DNA of 49,795 nt from NCBI RefSeq assembly GCF_900107595.1, contig NZ_FNQF01000011.1, positions 1 through 49,795 on the forward strand. Reading direction: 5' to 3'. Shown here piece by piece: positions 18,505-27,257 of this stretch. Position numbers and translations under genes: made by a program. The notes under the pieces were generated by a model. It ran no database searches. It was not told where the DNA came from and was given only the letters and a program-made list of their open reading frames with translations. The stretch's first letter is position 1. Every line of letters begins with the position of its first letter. This DNA comes from Psychroflexus halocasei (GTDB taxonomy: Bacteria; Bacteroidota; Bacteroidia; Flavobacteriales; Flavobacteriaceae).

Positions 18505-18550
18505 TGGAGAATATTGTCCCGATGTTTCGGGAGAACCAATGTCCTTTTGG
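18505..18550 (-). repeat. Tandem partial copy of the tRNA-Ala 3' half, with palindrome
   Basis: These 46 bases match 18561-18606 at 42 of 46 positions. They cover the 3' arm of the anticodon stem, the variable loop, the interrupted T arm and the 3' acceptor arm. The palindrome here (18517-18532) reads TCCCGATGTTTCGGGA on the plus strand. Two of the four differences (18515 and 18538) sit opposite each other in the T stem and turn a C-G pair into a T-A pair. The gap to the full tRNA is only ten bases (mostly A on the plus strand). No 5' half accompanies this copy. Confidence 0.85.
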
Positions 18551-18560
18551 TAAAAAAAAG

Positions 18561-18645
18561 TGGAGAATATCGTCCCGAAGTTTCGGGAGAACCGATGACC
18601 TTTTGGCTGCCAGCCAAACGCTCTAGCCAGCTGAGCTAATCCCCC
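18561..18645 (-). tRNA. tRNA-Ala(GGC) with a 16-base palindrome replacing part of the T loop
   Basis: On the minus strand the 5' end GGGGGATTAGCTCAGCTGG, D arm, and anticodon arm TTTGG-CTGGCAG-CCAAA (anticodon GGC) are normal, and the acceptor arms GGGGGAT/ATTCTCC pair with two G-T wobbles. The T arm is not normal: after GGTTC comes TCCCGAAACTTCGGGA (18573-18588), then CGAT. The T loop therefore lacks R57 and A58, the last T-stem pair is lost, and total length is 85 instead of about 74. CCA is not encoded. The gene may be a pseudogene, since a tRNA-Ala(TGC) elsewhere could read all Ala codons. The rest of the 18401-18774 interval holds only the partial copy and the promoter element. Confidence 0.85.
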
Positions 18646-18654
18646 GTTTGGAGA

Positions 18655-18662
18655 CAAATTTA
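18655..18662 (-). promoter_or_regulatory. Bacteroidota -7 element TAAATTTG before the tRNA-Ala gene
   Basis: A perfect TAnnTTTG on the minus strand ends nine bases before G1 of the tRNA, the right place for initiation at or just before the mature 5' end. No clear TTG at -33. The intact element suggests the altered tRNA is still transcribed. Confidence 0.55.
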
Positions 18663-18774
18663 ATGATAATCTTTGAATTTTAATAACTAATTCATTAAAA
18701 TTGATTTTTTGTTTTCATTCAATTAAAACCCTTGAATTTAATTACATTTACGCACCTAAATTAAAAATAAAGTA

Positions 18775-19359
18775 ATGTTAGATTTTTGGTTGTTTTTTAA
18801 ACTAGGATTCAATCATGTTGTAGGTTTTTCAGCTTATGAGCATCTTTTGTTTATCATCGTTTTAGTGACTGCTTACGCAACAAAAAAATGGAAAAAAACA
18901 ATAGGTTTAATTTCAATTTTCACCATTGGTCACAGCGTTTCACTTATATTGGGTGCTTATAAAGTTTTAAGTGTTGATTTACAGCTTATTAATTTCCTCA
19001 TCCCTGCCAGTCTTATTTTTATGGCACTCTATAATATTTTTATTGCAGGAAAAAGTAAATCTTCATCACGCCCTATTGTTCTTTATTTATTCATCTTATC
19101 TTTTGGTTTAGTTCACGGTTTTAGCTTTGCATCATACTTTAGTGAAATATCTAAAGGTTCATCTAGTCTTCTCATAAATTTAGTTGAATTTGCATTAGGA
19201 ATTGATATATCGCAAGTTCTTATTGTGATTGCAACTTTCTTATTATCAGTTATTTTTCAAAGAATATTGCGTTACTCTCAGCGAGATTGGGTTTTAATTA
19301 TATCATCAGTTATACTCGGTTTAGCGATTCCAATTTTAACAAAAAACTGGATTTTTTAA
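18775..19359 (+). CDS. HupE/UreJ-like membrane protein
   Basis: This 194-residue protein has about six hydrophobic segments and the family sequence GFNHVVGFSAYEHLLFI near its start, with a later FTIGHSVSL and GLVHGFSFASYF. The paired His residues in membrane segments resemble the metal-site pattern of HupE/UreJ proteins, which are proposed nickel or other metal permeases. No hydrogenase or urease gene is near. It lies 13 bases before the dCMP deaminase gene. Confidence 0.85.
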   Translation: MLDFWLFFKLGFNHVVGFSAYEHLLFIIVLVTAYATKKWKKTIGLISIFTIGHSVSLILGAYKVLSVDLQLINFLIPASLIFMALYNIFIAGKSKSSSRPIVLYLFILSFGLVHGFSFASYFSEISKGSSSLLINLVEFALGIDISQVLIVIATFLLSVIFQRILRYSQRDWVLIISSVILGLAIPILTKNWIF

Positions 19360-19372
19360 TAAAATATAAATC

Positions 19373-19804
19373 ATGGTAGATCAAAAACAACTTAAATTTG
19401 ATAAAGCATATTTGCGCATTGCACATGAATGGGGAAAACTCTCTCACTGTGAGCGTAAGAAAGTTGGCGCATTAATCGTTAAAGATCGCATGATTATTTC
19501 TGATGGTTATAATGGCACACCTTCAGGCTTTGAAAACGTGTGTGAAGATGAAGATAATTATACAAAATGGTATGTTTTACACGCTGAAGCAAATGCAATT
19601 TTGAAGGTTGCTGGTTCAACTCAATCCTGCCGTGGCGCAACGCTTTATATCACTTTATCGCCATGTAAAGAATGTAGTAAATTGATACATCAATCAGGGA
19701 TTGAACGTGTTGTTTACCAAAACTCCTACAAGGATGATGCAGGTTTAGCCTTTCTTGAAAAAGCAGGTGTAGCAATACAACAGGTACAGAATCTTGAAGC
19801 ATGA
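19373..19804 (+). CDS. dCMP deaminase family protein
   Basis: This 143-residue zinc enzyme has the HAEANAI motif (His70, Glu72) and SPCKEC (Cys98, Cys101), the metal and proton-shuttle residues of deoxycytidylate deaminases. It would make dUMP for thymidylate synthesis. It also matches ComEB-like proteins in length. Its stop codon overlaps the start of the protease gene by four bases, so they are translationally coupled. Confidence 0.93.
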   Translation: MVDQKQLKFDKAYLRIAHEWGKLSHCERKKVGALIVKDRMIISDGYNGTPSGFENVCEDEDNYTKWYVLHAEANAILKVAGSTQSCRGATLYITLSPCKECSKLIHQSGIERVVYQNSYKDDAGLAFLEKAGVAIQQVQNLEA

Positions 19805-21375
19805 AATTTACATTAAAAACATATTTACCCATTATTGTTGCTCTCGCAATTGTTATTGGAATGTATTTGGGACAAAGCCTCAACTTTCCTGAACAACAAG
19901 AATTTAAGAGCTCTAGTCAACAAAAATTTTCTAAATTTATAAACTACATCGATGAATCTTATGTTGATGAAGTCAATACTGATAGCATTGTCGATATAAC
20001 GCTCAAATCTGTATTAGATCAACTCGATCCGCATTCAAGTTATATTTCTCAGCAAGATTACGGTTTAGTTCACGACGAAATGCGTGGTGGCTTTGTTGGT
20101 ATTGGGATAAGCTTTTATCATATCGGCGATACTTTAGCAGTGATCAGAACAATTGAAAATGGGCCAAGTGATAAAGCTGGACTTTTGCCAGGTGATAGAA
20201 TTGTTGAAGCTGACGGTGTTGATTTATCAGCATCCATTGTTTCAGATTCAATTACAAAACTCCTGAAAGGTGAAAAAGAAACAAGTGTAAAACTCAGAGT
20301 AAAACGTTTTAATGAAAATGAACTTTTAACTTTCAATGTTATTAGAAATGAGGTTCCTCTGAAAAGTGTAGATGCTTCATATATGATGAATGACACAACA
20401 GCTTATGTGAAAATTAACCGTTTTTCAGAAACAACTTATAGCGAATTTAAAGGTCGCATGAATAGACTTCCACAACAAAATATTAAATCGGTTGTACTTG
20501 ATTTAAGGAACAATACTGGCGGTTATCTTCAGGAGGCAACTCAAATTGCTGATGAATTTTTGAAAGAAGATCAACTCATAGTTTTTACTAAAAATAAAGA
20601 TGGTGATCTTAATAAACGTTTTGCAACATCAGGAGGAGCTTTTGAAAATGCTAAGGTTTATGTATTAATCAATGAGAAAACAGCTTCCGCAAGTGAAGTT
20701 ATTGCTGGTGCCATACAAGATAATGATAGAGGGACAATTATCGGACGCCGTTCTTTTGGGAAAGGTCTGGTACAACGTGAAATGCAACTTGGCGATGGAA
20801 GTGCTGTCAGGTTAACAGTTGCGCGATATTACACACCAACAGGAAGATCAATTCAGCGTTCTTACGAAAACGGAAATAGAGATTACTTCTCAAGTTATTT
20901 AAAAAGATATACAAACGGAGAACTTCAATCTGAAGATAGCATTCACGTTGATGAGTCTAAACAATTTACAACACCAGGTGGAAAAACTGTTTACGGTGGA
21001 GGAGGCATCATTCCTGATATTTTTGTACCAATCAATGCGACTAAAGTTTCAAAAGATTTGAAGTTTATGTTTGAAGGTGGCGCAATGTCACGCTTTATTT
21101 TTACCCAAATGGATAAAGACAGAGCTTACTATAATAATCTTGAAGAAAAACAATTCATAACAGGCGATCTCATCACTTATGAAATGATTTCTAATTTTGA
21201 AAATTATTTAGGTGATTTCAGTATGACTTATGATTTTTCTTCTAGCATAGATGAAGCCAAAGTTTATTTAAAAGCAACGATGGCACAACAGATTTTTGAT
21301 GATAATTTAGCATACAGAATTATCAATAAAAATGATGAAATGCTAGAAAAAGTTTTAGAAATTAAATCTCAATAA
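19801..21375 (+). CDS. Carboxy-terminal processing protease (S41 family)
   Basis: This 524-residue protein has an N-terminal membrane anchor (residues 8-24), a PDZ domain (about 90-170, with the GGFVGIGI carboxylate-binding loop) and the S41 catalytic domain with TASASE (Ser298) and SFGKG (Lys321) as the Ser/Lys dyad. It acts in the periplasm on C-terminal tails of envelope proteins. The long C-terminal region (about 420-524) is usual in Bacteroidota CtpA proteins. It ends five bases from a convergent gene. Confidence 0.94.
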   Translation: MKFTLKTYLPIIVALAIVIGMYLGQSLNFPEQQEFKSSSQQKFSKFINYIDESYVDEVNTDSIVDITLKSVLDQLDPHSSYISQQDYGLVHDEMRGGFVGIGISFYHIGDTLAVIRTIENGPSDKAGLLPGDRIVEADGVDLSASIVSDSITKLLKGEKETSVKLRVKRFNENELLTFNVIRNEVPLKSVDASYMMNDTTAYVKINRFSETTYSEFKGRMNRLPQQNIKSVVLDLRNNTGGYLQEATQIADEFLKEDQLIVFTKNKDGDLNKRFATSGGAFENAKVYVLINEKTASASEVIAGAIQDNDRGTIIGRRSFGKGLVQREMQLGDGSAVRLTVARYYTPTGRSIQRSYENGNRDYFSSYLKRYTNGELQSEDSIHVDESKQFTTPGGKTVYGGGGIIPDIFVPINATKVSKDLKFMFEGGAMSRFIFTQMDKDRAYYNNLEEKQFITGDLITYEMISNFENYLGDFSMTYDFSSSIDEAKVYLKATMAQQIFDDNLAYRIINKNDEMLEKVLEIKSQ

Positions 21376-21379
21376 AATT

Positions 21380-21580
21380 TTATCGATCTTCATATTTACT
21401 AGAAATTTTCTTTGAAAGAATAAGAATCAGAAGTAGAAAGATAGCAGCCACAGAAATAATTGCACTGACAACTGGTTTGAAACTTCCTTCACTAAAAATC
21501 GCACTATAATCGATGAGTGTCAGATTGTAAATCAAGAAAAAACTCGCAAATAAAATTAGAAAATATATCAAATACTTCAT
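21380..21580 (-). CDS. Small two-helix membrane protein (66 aa)
   Basis: Two hydrophobic segments (about 3-22 and 37-58) flank a short loop, with a basic tail (SKKISSKYEDR). It starts one base after the stop of the marC-family gene, so it is in that operon. No family is recognised. Its small size and clean two-helix layout make it plausible as a real gene. Confidence 0.6.
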   Translation of the reverse strand: MKYLIYFLILFASFFLIYNLTLIDYSAIFSEGSFKPVVSAIISVAAIFLLLILILSKKISSKYEDR

Positions 21581-21581
21581 A

Positions 21582-22160
21582 CTAGAATAAATTTTGAATG
21601 TTTGTCACGAAAAGCTTTACAGCAATCGCTAACAAAATTACACCAAAAATTTTACGAGCCACTGAAATTCCTTGATTACCTAGTATTTTTTCGATTTTCT
21701 TAGAAGATTTTAAGACAAAATAAACAACTACAATATTAAAAACGATAGCTGCGATAATGTTTGGCGTTTCAAATTCCGATTTTAAAGATAAAATTGTTGT
21801 CATCGTTCCAGCTCCTGCAATTAATGGAAAAGCTAAAGGAACAATAGCAGCAGTTTCAGGCGCATCATCTTTATAGAGTTGAATCCCTAAGATCATTTCA
21901 ATCGCTAAGAAAAACAGAATTAAAGCACCAGCAACCGCAAATGAGTTGACATCAATACCGATAAGTTTCAAAATCGATTCACCAACAAAAAGAAAAACGA
22001 TCATTAATAGTGCAGAAACAATTGAAGCTTTCTCACTTTGAATATGACCCACTTTTTGTCTTAGATTGACAATGATAGGAATGCTACCGATGATATCTAT
22101 CACGGCAAAAAGAATCATTCCTGCTGTAAAAATTTCTTTAAAATCAAAAATATCAAACAT
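21582..22160 (-). CDS. MarC family integral membrane protein
   Basis: This 192-residue protein has six hydrophobic segments and the MarC/UPF0056 features DIIGSIPI near the start, and VPLAFPLIAGAGTMTTIL in the middle. I choose the ATG at 22160; a GTG directly before it is also possible. The function of MarC proteins is not established. It heads a two-gene unit with a 66-residue membrane protein. Confidence 0.92.
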   Translation of the reverse strand: MFDIFDFKEIFTAGMILFAVIDIIGSIPIIVNLRQKVGHIQSEKASIVSALLMIVFLFVGESILKLIGIDVNSFAVAGALILFFLAIEMILGIQLYKDDAPETAAIVPLAFPLIAGAGTMTTILSLKSEFETPNIIAAIVFNIVVVYFVLKSSKKIEKILGNQGISVARKIFGVILLAIAVKLFVTNIQNLF

Positions 22161-22320
22161 CACTTAAATTTTTTGCAAAAGTAGTTTTCATTTTTTGATT
22201 CATCACAATAAAAATTAAAGTTTTTTAGGCCAAATGTTTCTTAAATTTTGAAGAGTGATTGTGGATTTGATGAAGAAGCTTTATTTGCCTCCAATTCCTC
22301 ATAATAGCCGAATAATTTTC

Positions 22321-22328
22321 TAAATTTG
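22321..22328 (+). promoter_or_regulatory. -7 element TAAATTTG four bases before the DUF3109 start codon
   Basis: A perfect TAnnTTTG ends at 22328, and the ATG is at 22333. Initiation after this element would give a message with almost no leader. No TTG is found at the usual distance. Confidence 0.55.
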
Positions 22329-22332
22329 CGGC

Positions 22333-22902
22333 ATGATACAGATTGGCAAAACGCTTATTTCAGAAGCGATTATTGATACAGACTTTACCTGCAACCTTGC
22401 AGCTTGTAAAGGCGAATGTTGCGTGGCTGGTGATGCAGGCGCACCTCTTGAGTTTGATGAAATTCAGATTCTTAAAGATGTTTATCCAAAAGTGAAACCT
22501 TATTTACGTCAGGAAGGTATTGAAGCCATTGAAGCGCAAGGCACGCATGTAACTTCAGACTTCGGTGAGCCTGAAACACCTTTGGTGAATAATGCCGAGT
22601 GCGCTTATGTTAATTTTGCAAAAGACGGAACAGCTTTATGCGGAATTGAAAGTGCTTACCGTGATGGTGTTATCAAATGGAAGAAGCCTGTGTCATGTGA
22701 ATTATACCCAATTCGTGTTCAAAAACTATCCGAGTTGACCGCTGTTAATTATGATAAATGGGACATTTGTGATGATGCTTGCACTCTGGGTAAAGAGCTT
22801 CAAGTGCCTGTTTATAAATTTACTAAAAATGCACTGATCCGTAAATTCGGTGAAGATTGGTATAGTGAACTCGAACGTATTTTAGAAGAAGAACAGCAAT
22901 AA
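22333..22902 (+). CDS. DUF3109 family cysteine-rich protein
   Basis: This 189-residue cytoplasmic protein has the cysteine pattern of DUF3109 (related to YkgJ-type metal-binding proteins): Cys20, Cys25 and the pair Cys29-Cys30 in CNLAACKGECC, then CAYV, LCGIE, SCELYPIRV and WDICDDAC. The spacing suggests zinc or Fe-S binding. The biochemical role is unknown. It is followed after 11 bases by the dGTPase gene and probably cotranscribed. The ATG lies four bases after a perfect promoter element. Confidence 0.9.
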   Translation: MIQIGKTLISEAIIDTDFTCNLAACKGECCVAGDAGAPLEFDEIQILKDVYPKVKPYLRQEGIEAIEAQGTHVTSDFGEPETPLVNNAECAYVNFAKDGTALCGIESAYRDGVIKWKKPVSCELYPIRVQKLSELTAVNYDKWDICDDACTLGKELQVPVYKFTKNALIRKFGEDWYSELERILEEEQQ

Positions 22903-22913
22903 ATAAGATTTTT

Positions 22914-24260
22914 ATGTCACAGTGGGAACAGCTTTTATCCTTGAGAAAACAAGGAGACAAACATAAACGTTTACGTCATGAGCAAGACGAAACCCGATTG
23001 GGTTTTGAGGTTGATTATGACAGAATTGTCTTCTCATCGGCTTTTAGAAGCTTACAAGATAAAACGCAAGTGATACCGCTATCAGAAACTGATTTTGTAC
23101 ACACGCGTTTAACACATAGTCTTGAGGTTTCTGTTGTTGGTCGCTCTCTTGGACGAGAAGTCGGGAAAGCACTGATCCAAAAATATCCAGATTTAGAGAC
23201 ACATCATGGCTACAAGATCAATGATTTTGGTGCCATCGTTGCTGCTGCTTCAATAGCACACGATATCGGTAATCCGCCCTTCGGACATTCAGGAGAAAAT
23301 GCTTTAAGTGATTATTTTAAACACGGTAAGGGTAAACGTTTTCAGCCAGAAATCAATTCACAAGCTTATCAAGATCTTTGCACTTTTGAAGGTAACGCAA
23401 ATGGTTTCAAACTATTAACAGAAAGTAAAAACGGAACAATTGGTGGCTTGCGTTTATCTTACGCAACTTTGGCTGCTTTTACAAAATACCCTAAAGCTTC
23501 TTTACCTTACAAACCGACTAAAAATGTAGAGGATAAGAAGTATGGTTTCTTCCAAGGTGAAGAAAATTTCTTTCATGAGGTTGCCGAAGAAGTTGGTTTA
23601 GAACCTGTGAAAAATGCGGGTGCAAAACGCTATCATCGTCATCCTTTGGCATTTTTAGTGGAAGCTGCGGATGATATTTGTTACACAATTATTGACTTTG
23701 AAGATGGTATTAACCTCGGACTTATTCCTGAAGAATTAGCGCTAGAATATTTATCAAAAATCATCAGTAAGCGTATTTTACCTGAGAAATATGCTGAACT
23801 GAAAACAACACAAAATAGAATTGCCTATCTCAGATCTTTAGCGATTGGTGAACTCATCAGTGAAGCTGTTTCTATTTTCATGGAAAATGAAGAAGTAATT
23901 TTGGCAGGTGAATTTCACACAGATCTCCTTTCACAATCAAAGTACAAAGCGCAGATTAAAGATATTATTGAAGTAAGTGTTCAGCGTATCTACAAAAGTC
24001 AAGAAGTGATGGATAAAGAGATTGCAGGCTATAAAATCTTGACAAGTATGTTACATGATTTTACTTCTGCTATTGAAAACAAACTCTCTGGTAATGAAAC
24101 CAATTTTGATGATCTTGTGATTAATAACTTCTTGTCTCATCTAGACCTTGAAGATATGTCAACCGAAAAGTGGTTGATGGAAGTGACATCTTACATCGCG
24201 GCTATGACAGATAGTGAAGCCTTGAGAACTTATAAAAAACTCAACGGAAATAATCTATAA
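22914..24260 (+). CDS. dgt: Deoxyguanosinetriphosphate triphosphohydrolase
   Basis: This 448-residue HD-domain enzyme contains the dGTPase signature HTRLTHSLEVS (His68) and AHDIGNPPFGHSGE with the metal-binding His116-Asp117 and His125. It splits dGTP to deoxyguanosine and triphosphate, lowering the pool. Length and motifs are those of type 2 bacterial dGTPases. Its 3' end overlaps the convergent DUF255 gene by six bases. Confidence 0.94.
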   Translation: MSQWEQLLSLRKQGDKHKRLRHEQDETRLGFEVDYDRIVFSSAFRSLQDKTQVIPLSETDFVHTRLTHSLEVSVVGRSLGREVGKALIQKYPDLETHHGYKINDFGAIVAAASIAHDIGNPPFGHSGENALSDYFKHGKGKRFQPEINSQAYQDLCTFEGNANGFKLLTESKNGTIGGLRLSYATLAAFTKYPKASLPYKPTKNVEDKKYGFFQGEENFFHEVAEEVGLEPVKNAGAKRYHRHPLAFLVEAADDICYTIIDFEDGINLGLIPEELALEYLSKIISKRILPEKYAELKTTQNRIAYLRSLAIGELISEAVSIFMENEEVILAGEFHTDLLSQSKYKAQIKDIIEVSVQRIYKSQEVMDKEIAGYKILTSMLHDFTSAIENKLSGNETNFDDLVINNFLSHLDLEDMSTEKWLMEVTSYIAAMTDSEALRTYKKLNGNNL

Positions 24261-26261
24261 ATTTTTGAGTATTTCATGAGCTTCTGCCACAGTTTTAATG
24301 GGTTGTTGACAGACTTTATCTTGACAGATGTAAATTAAATCACCAGTGCTTCTCTTGTCTTTTACAAGGTCAATCTTTGTGTTTTCACCCATGTAAACAG
24401 CATGACCAAAATATAGATGTTGAAGCTCTTGCGCTTTTTCTAAAGCTTTGTGACCCACGCAAACAATTTCTACTTGACCATGAACCATTTTACCAATGCC
24501 ACGTGCCCAATTGGCAAGATAAGGGCCAGATTTATAGATTTTCTGATGAATTTTTGAGGCTAATTGGCTTGCAATATCGGAGTAGTTTGATGTTGGATAG
24601 AAATGTGATAAATCAATTAAAAGATTCAACATCACTGAATTTGATGCAGGAATAACATTGTCATTGATTTCAATTTTTCTAGCGATTAAATCTGAATTTT
24701 CTGCTGATGTGTAATAGAAAATCCCGCGTTCACTATCATAAAACTTCTCGATGGCAATGTCGGTAAGTTTTTTAGCACGTTTTAAATAACCACTTTCAAA
24801 AGTGACTTGATATAAGTGACAAAATGCTTGTGCTAACCATGCATAATCTTCTAAAAATGCTGGAATGCTTGCATTCTGATTTTTATAATTCCTGTAAACT
24901 TGAAGTTTTTCATCAATAAGATTTTTGTTCAAAAAATCAGCATTTTTAATGGCGGCTACTAGGTAAGACTCATCTTTTAAAGCTTTATAAGCATTAATAT
25001 AGCCAAGCATCATCATCGCATTCCAGCTGCATAGAATTTTATCGTCAAGACTTGGTTTATTCCTATTTAAACTGTTCTTTTTAATCTTAGAAATGATGAT
25101 TTCTAAATCTTTTTTAATTTTATTCTGACCAATTTTTAGTTCTTGAGCAACTTCATTAATTGATTTTGCCTTGTAAAAGATATTTTGTTCATCTTCCCAA
25201 TTTCCATTTTCTTTTAAACCAAAATAAGATTCAGCTATTTTAAATTCTTCATCTGTTAGGATTTTCTTCACTTCATCAAAATGATAAGTGTAATAAGCAC
25301 CTTCTTTTCCATCAGAATCTGCATCAAGAGCAGAGTAGAAGCCACCATTTTCAGCAGTTAATTCATTTTTTATAAAATCTAAACTTTGACGGATCACCTT
25401 CTCATAAGGTGAGTTTTGCGTCAACTGATAAGTTTTTGAGTAAAGGTTGATGAGTTGCGCATTATCATAAAGCATCTTTTCAAAGTGCGGCGCAAACCAT
25501 TTGTCATCGACAGAATATCTTGCAAACCCACCATGTATTTGGTCATAAATACCACCTTTATGCATACCATCAAGTAAATTTGTTGTGATATCAAGCGCAT
25601 CTTGATTTTTTGTATAATAATGATAATCTAATAGAAAAAGCCAACTGCTTGGCATAGGGAATTTTGGAGCACCTTTAAAACCGCCATTTTCTCTATCGAT
25701 TAAATTAATCCAGCCACCAAAAAAATCTTTATAATCAGTTTTTGAAAATTTTGTGTTCTCAGTTACGTCAAAGTTCATGACATCCATATCCTGAATGCCT
25801 TGTGTGAGTTTATTGGCTGTTTCTTCTAATTGTTCTCGTTGTGATGCGTATGCTTCAGCAACATTCGTCAACACTTTTTTCCAATTATCTTTTGGGAAAT
25901 ATGTCGCAGCGTAAAAAGGTCTGCCATCAGGAAAAGCAAAAGCATTGAGTGGCCAACCTGCTCTGCCAGTCAATATTTGTGCCGCATCCATATAGATTTG
26001 GTCAATATCTGGGCGTTCCTCTCTATCTATTTTAATACAAATAAAGTGCGCGTTCATCAATTTGGCGACTTCATTATCCTCGAAAGATTCGTGTGCCATC
26101 ACGTGACACCAGTGACAAGCTGCATAGCCGACACTAATGATGATAGGTTTGTCGAGTTCCTCAGCAAGTTTTAGCGTTTCGCTGTTCCACTCTCGCCATT
26201 CTACAGGATTGTCTTTGTGTTGTAGAAGGTAAGGACTGGAAGCTTTGCTGAGCAAATTCAT
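24255..26261 (-). CDS. DUF255 thioredoxin-domain protein (YyaL/spermatogenesis-associated type)
   Basis: This 668-residue protein begins NLLSKASSPYLLQHKDNPVEW and has a thioredoxin-like domain with CHWC at residues 49-52, then an alpha/alpha toroid like six-hairpin glycosidases (FKGAPKFP, GGIYDQIHGGFARYSVD, FAPHFEKMLYDNAQL). The full length and the CxxC are intact. The function of the family is unclear. It starts three bases after the OmpA-family gene, so it is likely the last gene of that transcription unit. Confidence 0.94.
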   Translation of the reverse strand: MNLLSKASSPYLLQHKDNPVEWREWNSETLKLAEELDKPIIISVGYAACHWCHVMAHESFEDNEVAKLMNAHFICIKIDREERPDIDQIYMDAAQILTGRAGWPLNAFAFPDGRPFYAATYFPKDNWKKVLTNVAEAYASQREQLEETANKLTQGIQDMDVMNFDVTENTKFSKTDYKDFFGGWINLIDRENGGFKGAPKFPMPSSWLFLLDYHYYTKNQDALDITTNLLDGMHKGGIYDQIHGGFARYSVDDKWFAPHFEKMLYDNAQLINLYSKTYQLTQNSPYEKVIRQSLDFIKNELTAENGGFYSALDADSDGKEGAYYTYHFDEVKKILTDEEFKIAESYFGLKENGNWEDEQNIFYKAKSINEVAQELKIGQNKIKKDLEIIISKIKKNSLNRNKPSLDDKILCSWNAMMMLGYINAYKALKDESYLVAAIKNADFLNKNLIDEKLQVYRNYKNQNASIPAFLEDYAWLAQAFCHLYQVTFESGYLKRAKKLTDIAIEKFYDSERGIFYYTSAENSDLIARKIEINDNVIPASNSVMLNLLIDLSHFYPTSNYSDIASQLASKIHQKIYKSGPYLANWARGIGKMVHGQVEIVCVGHKALEKAQELQHLYFGHAVYMGENTKIDLVKDKRSTGDLIYICQDKVCQQPIKTVAEAHEILKNL

Positions 26262-26264
26262 AAT

Positions 26265-27218
26265 TTATTGATTTAAGAGTTTAGAAATCTCGTCAAATTT
26301 AGGCGTTAAAACAACTTCAATACGTCTGTTTTTAGCTTTCCCACTTTGCGTTGAGTTTGGCGCAACTGGTGCAAATTTACCTCGCCCTGCAGCTGTTAAG
26401 TTTTGGGGTTTAATGTTTGCGTTTTTTAATAATAGCTTTAAAACTTCAGTAGCTCGCTTTGTTGATAAATCCCAGTTGTCTTTTAAAGCTCCGCTACCAT
26501 TATAAGGGACGTTATCCGTGTGACCTTCAATTAGGATATTGATATCTTGGTTATTAGCCAAAACCTTACCGATTTCTTTAACAGCTTGTTGACCTTCACT
26601 ACCAACTGACCAGCTTCCAGATTTGAAAAGTAATTTGTTTTCCATAGAAACATAAACTTTACCGTCACGCTGTTCGACACTAAGGCCTCTATCTTCAAAG
26701 TTAACAAGCGCTTTTGAAAGATTATCCTTAAGCTGATTCATTTTTGCTTCTTCAGCAGCAATGATAGATTCGAGTTCGTTGATGCGTTTTTCACGGAACT
26801 GCAAATCCTTCTGTAGTTTTTCTAAACGCTCTTGTTCTGAGGCTAATTTCTCTTCTTTTTGTTCTAATTCTTTTAGTAATTCACGATTGCGATGTGCATT
26901 TTCAGCCAATACTTTTGAGCTGTTTTTCTCTAAAGCATTATAAGAATCCGATAGTTTATCATAATCACTTTTCTTTTGATTCAACTCCTTTTGAATTGCT
27001 TCTTTTTTGTTTTCTAAAGACTGATAATCTTTTTTTAAGGATTGAAGCTCGTCACTCATCATCTCCTTTTCATCTTCACAATCTTCGAATTGCGAAGTTT
27101 GCGCTTGATGATCTGCTTTGAGATTGTTAAAATCTCTATCGAGTTCGTCGTATTTTTTCTGGCTCACGCAAGCAGTCATGCTTGCAATAATAGACAAAAT
27201 GGCAATTTTCTTTAACAT
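26265..27218 (-). CDS. OmpA family lipoprotein with long coiled coil
   Basis: This 317-residue protein has a lipoprotein signal (TAC, Cys17), a coiled coil rich in Lys, Glu and Leu from about 20 to 190, and a C-terminal OmpA peptidoglycan-binding domain with ILIEGHTDNVPY and NWDLSTKRATEVL. It should be anchored to a membrane by lipid and bind murein noncovalently, spanning the periplasm. Bacteroidota carry several such proteins. It lies between exonuclease III and the DUF255 gene on the same strand. Confidence 0.93.
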   Translation of the reverse strand: MLKKIAILSIIASMTACVSQKKYDELDRDFNNLKADHQAQTSQFEDCEDEKEMMSDELQSLKKDYQSLENKKEAIQKELNQKKSDYDKLSDSYNALEKNSSKVLAENAHRNRELLKELEQKEEKLASEQERLEKLQKDLQFREKRINELESIIAAEEAKMNQLKDNLSKALVNFEDRGLSVEQRDGKVYVSMENKLLFKSGSWSVGSEGQQAVKEIGKVLANNQDINILIEGHTDNVPYNGSGALKDNWDLSTKRATEVLKLLLKNANIKPQNLTAAGRGKFAPVAPNSTQSGKAKNRRIEVVLTPKFDEISKLLNQ

Positions 27219-27257
27219 GGCAATATGATTTATAAGTTTAACGCTGTTAGCGTGGTC

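Noticed and set aside
18430-18657. Minus-strand open frame of 75 codons across the tRNA-Ala gene
   Set aside because: It simply reads through the tRNA and its partial copy in the sense direction. Such frames are common artefacts of tRNA-Ala genes, and it has no start or composition of a real gene.
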